DNA from: [Leptolyngbya] sp. JSC-1
GTDB lineage: Bacteria; Cyanobacteriota; Cyanobacteriia; Elainellales; Elainellaceae
Reading direction: 5' to 3'
DNA length: 45,098 nt
Assembly (NCBI GenBank): GCA_000733415.1
Contig: KL662191.1
Coordinates: 2,356,289 to 2,401,386, forward strand
Positions 42,754 to 45,098 of the stretch are shown here, piece by piece (the stretch's first letter is position 1; every line of letters starts with the position of its first letter). Below the pieces are notes generated by a model. It saw nothing but the letters and a program-made list of their open reading frames with translations, had not been told where the DNA came from and made no database searches. Both the position numbers and the translations under genes were made by a program.

Positions 42754-43794
42754 TTAAATCAGCACCGTCTGTTTTTCCATTGCTGGATCGTATTTTCCTA
42801 AACTGGCAGCTCCATTCAGCTTGGCGCGATGATAAAGCAACTGTTGAGCAGCTGGAATGTTGGTATCATTACCGGCCCAATGCTCAAGCGCAGGCTGCTG
42901 AATTGCTCGTGCATAGGAGAAGGTAACGCGCCAGGGACACAGCGCACCATATTTGGCATTCATTGTATTGAGATGTTCAGTTGAACGCTGATTACTCTGC
43001 CCACCAGAGAGAAACGCAATACCAGGAACAGAGGCCGGAACGTTATTGCGCAGCACTTGAATCGTCATCTCTGCGACCTGATCAACCGTGGCCTGTACCG
43101 AACACTCTAGGCCAGAAATCACCATACTGGGCTTGAGGATCATCTGGTCAAAGGCCACTTTTTGTAGCCGCAGTTGGGTAAATACAGCTTGCAGCGTTTG
43201 ATCGGTTACCTCATAGCATCGTTCCATAGAATGATTGCCATCGATCAGCACTTCTGGTTCAACAATCGGCACGAGTCCCCCTTCCTGACAAAGGGCAGCG
43301 TATCTAGCCAGAGCATGGGCGTTGGTTTCGATGCAGGTTGGGCTAGGAATAGGTTCACCAATCGTAATCACAGCCCGCCATTTGGCAAATCGTGCGCCCA
43401 TCTGATAGTACTCGGCAATTCGCTCGCGCAGTCCATCTAGCCCTTCGGTTATTTTCTCACCGGGGCAAGCTGCCAGATCTTTTGCACCCGTATCAACCTT
43501 GATACCGACAATCATCCCTGCATTCTGCATGACCTGCGTGAAGGGCACGCCTGCCTGGGATGACTGGCGAATTGTTTCATCGTAAAGAATGGCACCGCTA
43601 ATAAACTCACTCAAATTGGGAGTTTTTAGGATTAACTCCCGATAAGCTCGACGCCGCTCTTCGGTTGTTGGAATCCCCAGTTTGGCAAATCGCTTGTTGC
43701 AGGTGGCATTGCTTTCGTCCATCGCCAGAATGCCTTTGCCGGGGGCTGCCATCGCCTGGGCTGTTTGTCGCATCTCATCGGCATAAATACTCAT
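42754..43794 (-). CDS. fda: Fructose-bisphosphate aldolase, class I
   Basis: A 346-residue class I aldolase (a TTG start 24 nt earlier would add eight residues). Visible are GKGILAMDESNATCNKRF near the N-terminus, the Schiff-base lysine in MILKPSMV, EPEVLIDG and the phosphate-binding SGGQS. It cleaves fructose-1,6-bisphosphate in glycolysis and the Calvin cycle through a lysine imine and needs no metal, unlike the class II enzyme that most cyanobacteria also have. A Fur-like box at 43828-43849 sits 34 nt upstream of the ATG, so induction in iron shortage is probable. A hairpin terminator follows at 42682-42720. Confidence 0.95.
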   Translation of the reverse strand: MSIYADEMRQTAQAMAAPGKGILAMDESNATCNKRFAKLGIPTTEERRRAYRELILKTPNLSEFISGAILYDETIRQSSQAGVPFTQVMQNAGMIVGIKVDTGAKDLAACPGEKITEGLDGLRERIAEYYQMGARFAKWRAVITIGEPIPSPTCIETNAHALARYAALCQEGGLVPIVEPEVLIDGNHSMERCYEVTDQTLQAVFTQLRLQKVAFDQMILKPSMVISGLECSVQATVDQVAEMTIQVLRNNVPASVPGIAFLSGGQSNQRSTEHLNTMNAKYGALCPWRVTFSYARAIQQPALEHWAGNDTNIPAAQQLLYHRAKLNGAASLGKYDPAMEKQTVLI

Positions 43795-43827
43795 CTCGTT
43801 CGCTCTTTCGTGAGACAACCAGATTTA

Positions 43828-43849
43828 TTATTGCAACTATTTCTCAATA
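43828..43849 (-). promoter_or_regulatory. Putative Fur operator of the class I aldolase gene
   Basis: TATTGAGAAA-N6-CAATAA on the minus strand; all sixteen half-site bases equal those of the box before the isi cluster. A TATTAT-like -10 lies just upstream. Confidence 0.65.
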
Positions 43850-43947
43850 AGTCTATAATATCGGCAAGTTATTTTTGAAATTCACCTGGTTCGCAGTAGA
43901 GGTAAGGGTTTGAACGCTTTTCAAGCAGTTTAGGAAAGCAGTTTAGG

Positions 43948-44112
43948 ATGATGAAGTATTTGGCTACTTTGCAGTTTCGGAAGGTGACTCGGTCACAATC
44001 GAGTATCGACCTTGATAAAGTGCGCGCCATTTGGCGGGATCGCTGGCAAGAAACCTATCAAGCAATGCAAGACCGCATCAGCCATGAGCTTGAGCAATCC
44101 AATCAACTCTAG
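43948..44112 (+). CDS. Small hypothetical protein (54 residues)
   Basis: A short frame with two adjacent ATG codons at its start and TTAGG just upstream. The product is basic at the N-terminus (MMKYLATLQFRKVTRSQ) and then helical and charged (DLDKVRAIWRDRWQETYQAM). No family recognised. Uniform codon use and its place between two genes support it, but it could be non-coding. Confidence 0.5.
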   Translation: MMKYLATLQFRKVTRSQSSIDLDKVRAIWRDRWQETYQAMQDRISHELEQSNQL

Positions 44113-44187
44113 ATGATTTTTGTTTCAGAGCTATTCACTATCAGAGCTATTCACTATTCGTCTTTTGCTCGTTGAGGAGTAACCGCT

Positions 44188-44610
44188 ATGAATGCCTCCG
44201 AACAGGCAACTAACGTTGAGACCGTCAGTAAAATCGCCACAGTAGTTAATTTGGTGCGATTTGAGTTTCCAGATTTGGCGGTTGATTTCAGTCCTTGGTT
44301 GAATAATGCTGAAACGCAAAAGTTTGATGATCCCAATTCAATTGATTTGGGGTTTCACTTTCCGGGGCGGAGCTTTACTTGCCAAAGTTCCAGTATTTTG
44401 ATGCAAATTCGTTTGCCTGATGCACAGCGCTCTCGAATTGCCGCAGTTGAGCTGTCTGGTCATGACCATATGGGGCAGCAGTGGCGATTTGCAACCAGTC
44501 AAGCTGAGGAGTTCTGGGGACTGGCAGTACCATTACCCAAAGCCCAAACCCAGCTCAAACAAATTTGTCGGCAGGTGGTTCGTCTATTCAATTCGGCTGT
44601 GCGGAGCTAA
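44188..44610 (+). CDS. Hypothetical protein
   Basis: A 140-residue soluble protein with no recognised domain. It begins NASEQATNVETVSKIATVVN and has a mixed alpha/beta look (FPDLAVDFSPWLN; CQSSSILMQIRLP; HDHMGQQWRFAT). A GAGGAG Shine-Dalgarno site stands 8 nt before the ATG. It converges with the next gene with a 4-nt overlap of the 3' ends. Confidence 0.75.
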   Translation: MNASEQATNVETVSKIATVVNLVRFEFPDLAVDFSPWLNNAETQKFDDPNSIDLGFHFPGRSFTCQSSSILMQIRLPDAQRSRIAAVELSGHDHMGQQWRFATSQAEEFWGLAVPLPKAQTQLKQICRQVVRLFNSAVRS

Positions 44611-44852
44611 GCGAAGGAGCCATCCGGCAGCAGGGCCAGCGAGACGTGACCAATCTGCACCCAATGTGCCTGAAGATCTTCCTCGGTCAAAACATCCCGA
44701 ATTCTGACCGGCATCACACCATTGGGGGGAAATGCCCACCATTCTCCATTCCGGCAGAAAGGATCGGTGTAGCCATACCGCTGACACCAGTCCTGACAAA
44801 TAGCGTCAATAGCAGTAGCCAGATCAGGGTAAATCACCTGCATGAAAATCAC
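44607..44852 (-). CDS. Small hypothetical protein
   Basis: An 81-residue protein rich in aromatic residues (CQDWCQRYGYTDPFCRNGEWWAFPPNGVMP), followed by an acidic helix (TEEDLQAHWVQIGH). No family recognised. The first ATG (44852) or a second one three codons later could be the start. It overlaps the convergent neighbour by 4 nt. Confidence 0.72.
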   Translation of the reverse strand: MIFMQVIYPDLATAIDAICQDWCQRYGYTDPFCRNGEWWAFPPNGVMPVRIRDVLTEEDLQAHWVQIGHVSLALLPDGSFA

Positions 44853-45098
44853 CGGAAAGTGTGCAAATTAAATTGCTGCTCAAAAATTGCTGCTCAAAAA
44901 ATATAGCTTCAGAGATCGCAATTATGTGAGATCCCCCCTAGCCCCCCTTAGGAAAGGCTACGGTGTCCACACAAGTCGAAGATCCCCCCTAACCCCCCTT
45001 AAATCAAGGGGGGAACCGTAGGCGAAGCCTGGGCGCAGCCCAATACCAAACCGGGATTGAAGTCCCCCTTGATCTACACCGAAGGCGCATCCCCGTAG
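44853..45098. repeat. C-rich interspersed repeats at the window end
   Basis: Three related elements: GATCCCCCCTA at 44930, a perfect CCCCCCTT-AAATC-AAGGGGGG hairpin (44993-45013), and an inverted relative of the 38.15-kb repeat (45060-45098). No gene seen. Confidence 0.7.

Noticed and set aside
1..45098. Insertion sequence or transposase
   Set aside because: No transposase-like frame was found on either strand; the repeats are short and non-coding.

Overview
The window is cyanobacterial chromosome. The diagnostic genes are four CP43-related (IsiA/Pcb family) chlorophyll proteins, one of them fused to a PsaL domain, and a CpcL-type phycobilisome rod linker with a hydrophobic C-terminus. Sucrase/ferredoxin-like, class I aldolase and small cyanobacterial-type zinc-ribbon genes agree with this. 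Moderate GC and a large load of short interspersed repeats suggest a filamentous Leptolyngbya-like lineage, but that is only an inference.

Region 1 (1-18769, plus strand) is the 3' part of a non-ribosomal peptide cluster cut by the window edge. It reads: partial A-T-E; C-A(Ser)-T; docking-C-A(aromatic-like)-T; a CmlA-like hydroxylase / TubC docking / thioester reductase fusion; a SAM methyltransferase; a class III aminotransferase; two small unknowns; an MbtH protein; two helical unknowns; an MFS transporter; and a type II thioesterase. The logic D-residue, L-Ser, aromatic residue, then reduction to aldehyde, transamination and N-methylation matches the proposed biosynthesis of the C-terminal part of the cyanobacterial siderophore anachelin (D-Ser-L-Ser-Dmaq). 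I therefore propose an anachelin-type siderophore.

Region 2 (18766-25288, minus strand) holds two SbmA/BacA-like ABC transporters and an RND pump, probably for export. Region 3 (25498-31382, minus strand) is an iron-starvation antenna cluster: isiA-like, isiA, isiA-psaL fusion, cpcL, isiA-like. A terminator follows it, and a promoter with a Fur-box-like dyad precedes it. It lies between the RND gene and a membrane-fusion-protein gene of the same pump type (31925-33328), as if it had been inserted into an efflux operon.

Region 4 (33331-45098) holds a glyoxalase-like gene, a DUF3102 gene with a relic methyltransferase tail, a sucrase/ferredoxin-like protein, an RTX protein, an alpha/beta hydrolase, a four-helix protein, a Mn-type superoxide dismutase, a zinc-ribbon/Cys-rich/TPR mini-operon, a metal-free class I fructose-bisphosphate aldolase and several small unknowns. 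Long repeat-rich spacers separate some of these. Near-identical 22-bp Fur-like boxes precede the isi cluster and the aldolase gene, and a close variant precedes the hydrolase gene.

The window as a whole reads as an iron-starvation supercluster: scavenge iron (siderophore), export the product, reorganise the antenna around photosystem I, and use iron-sparing enzymes.
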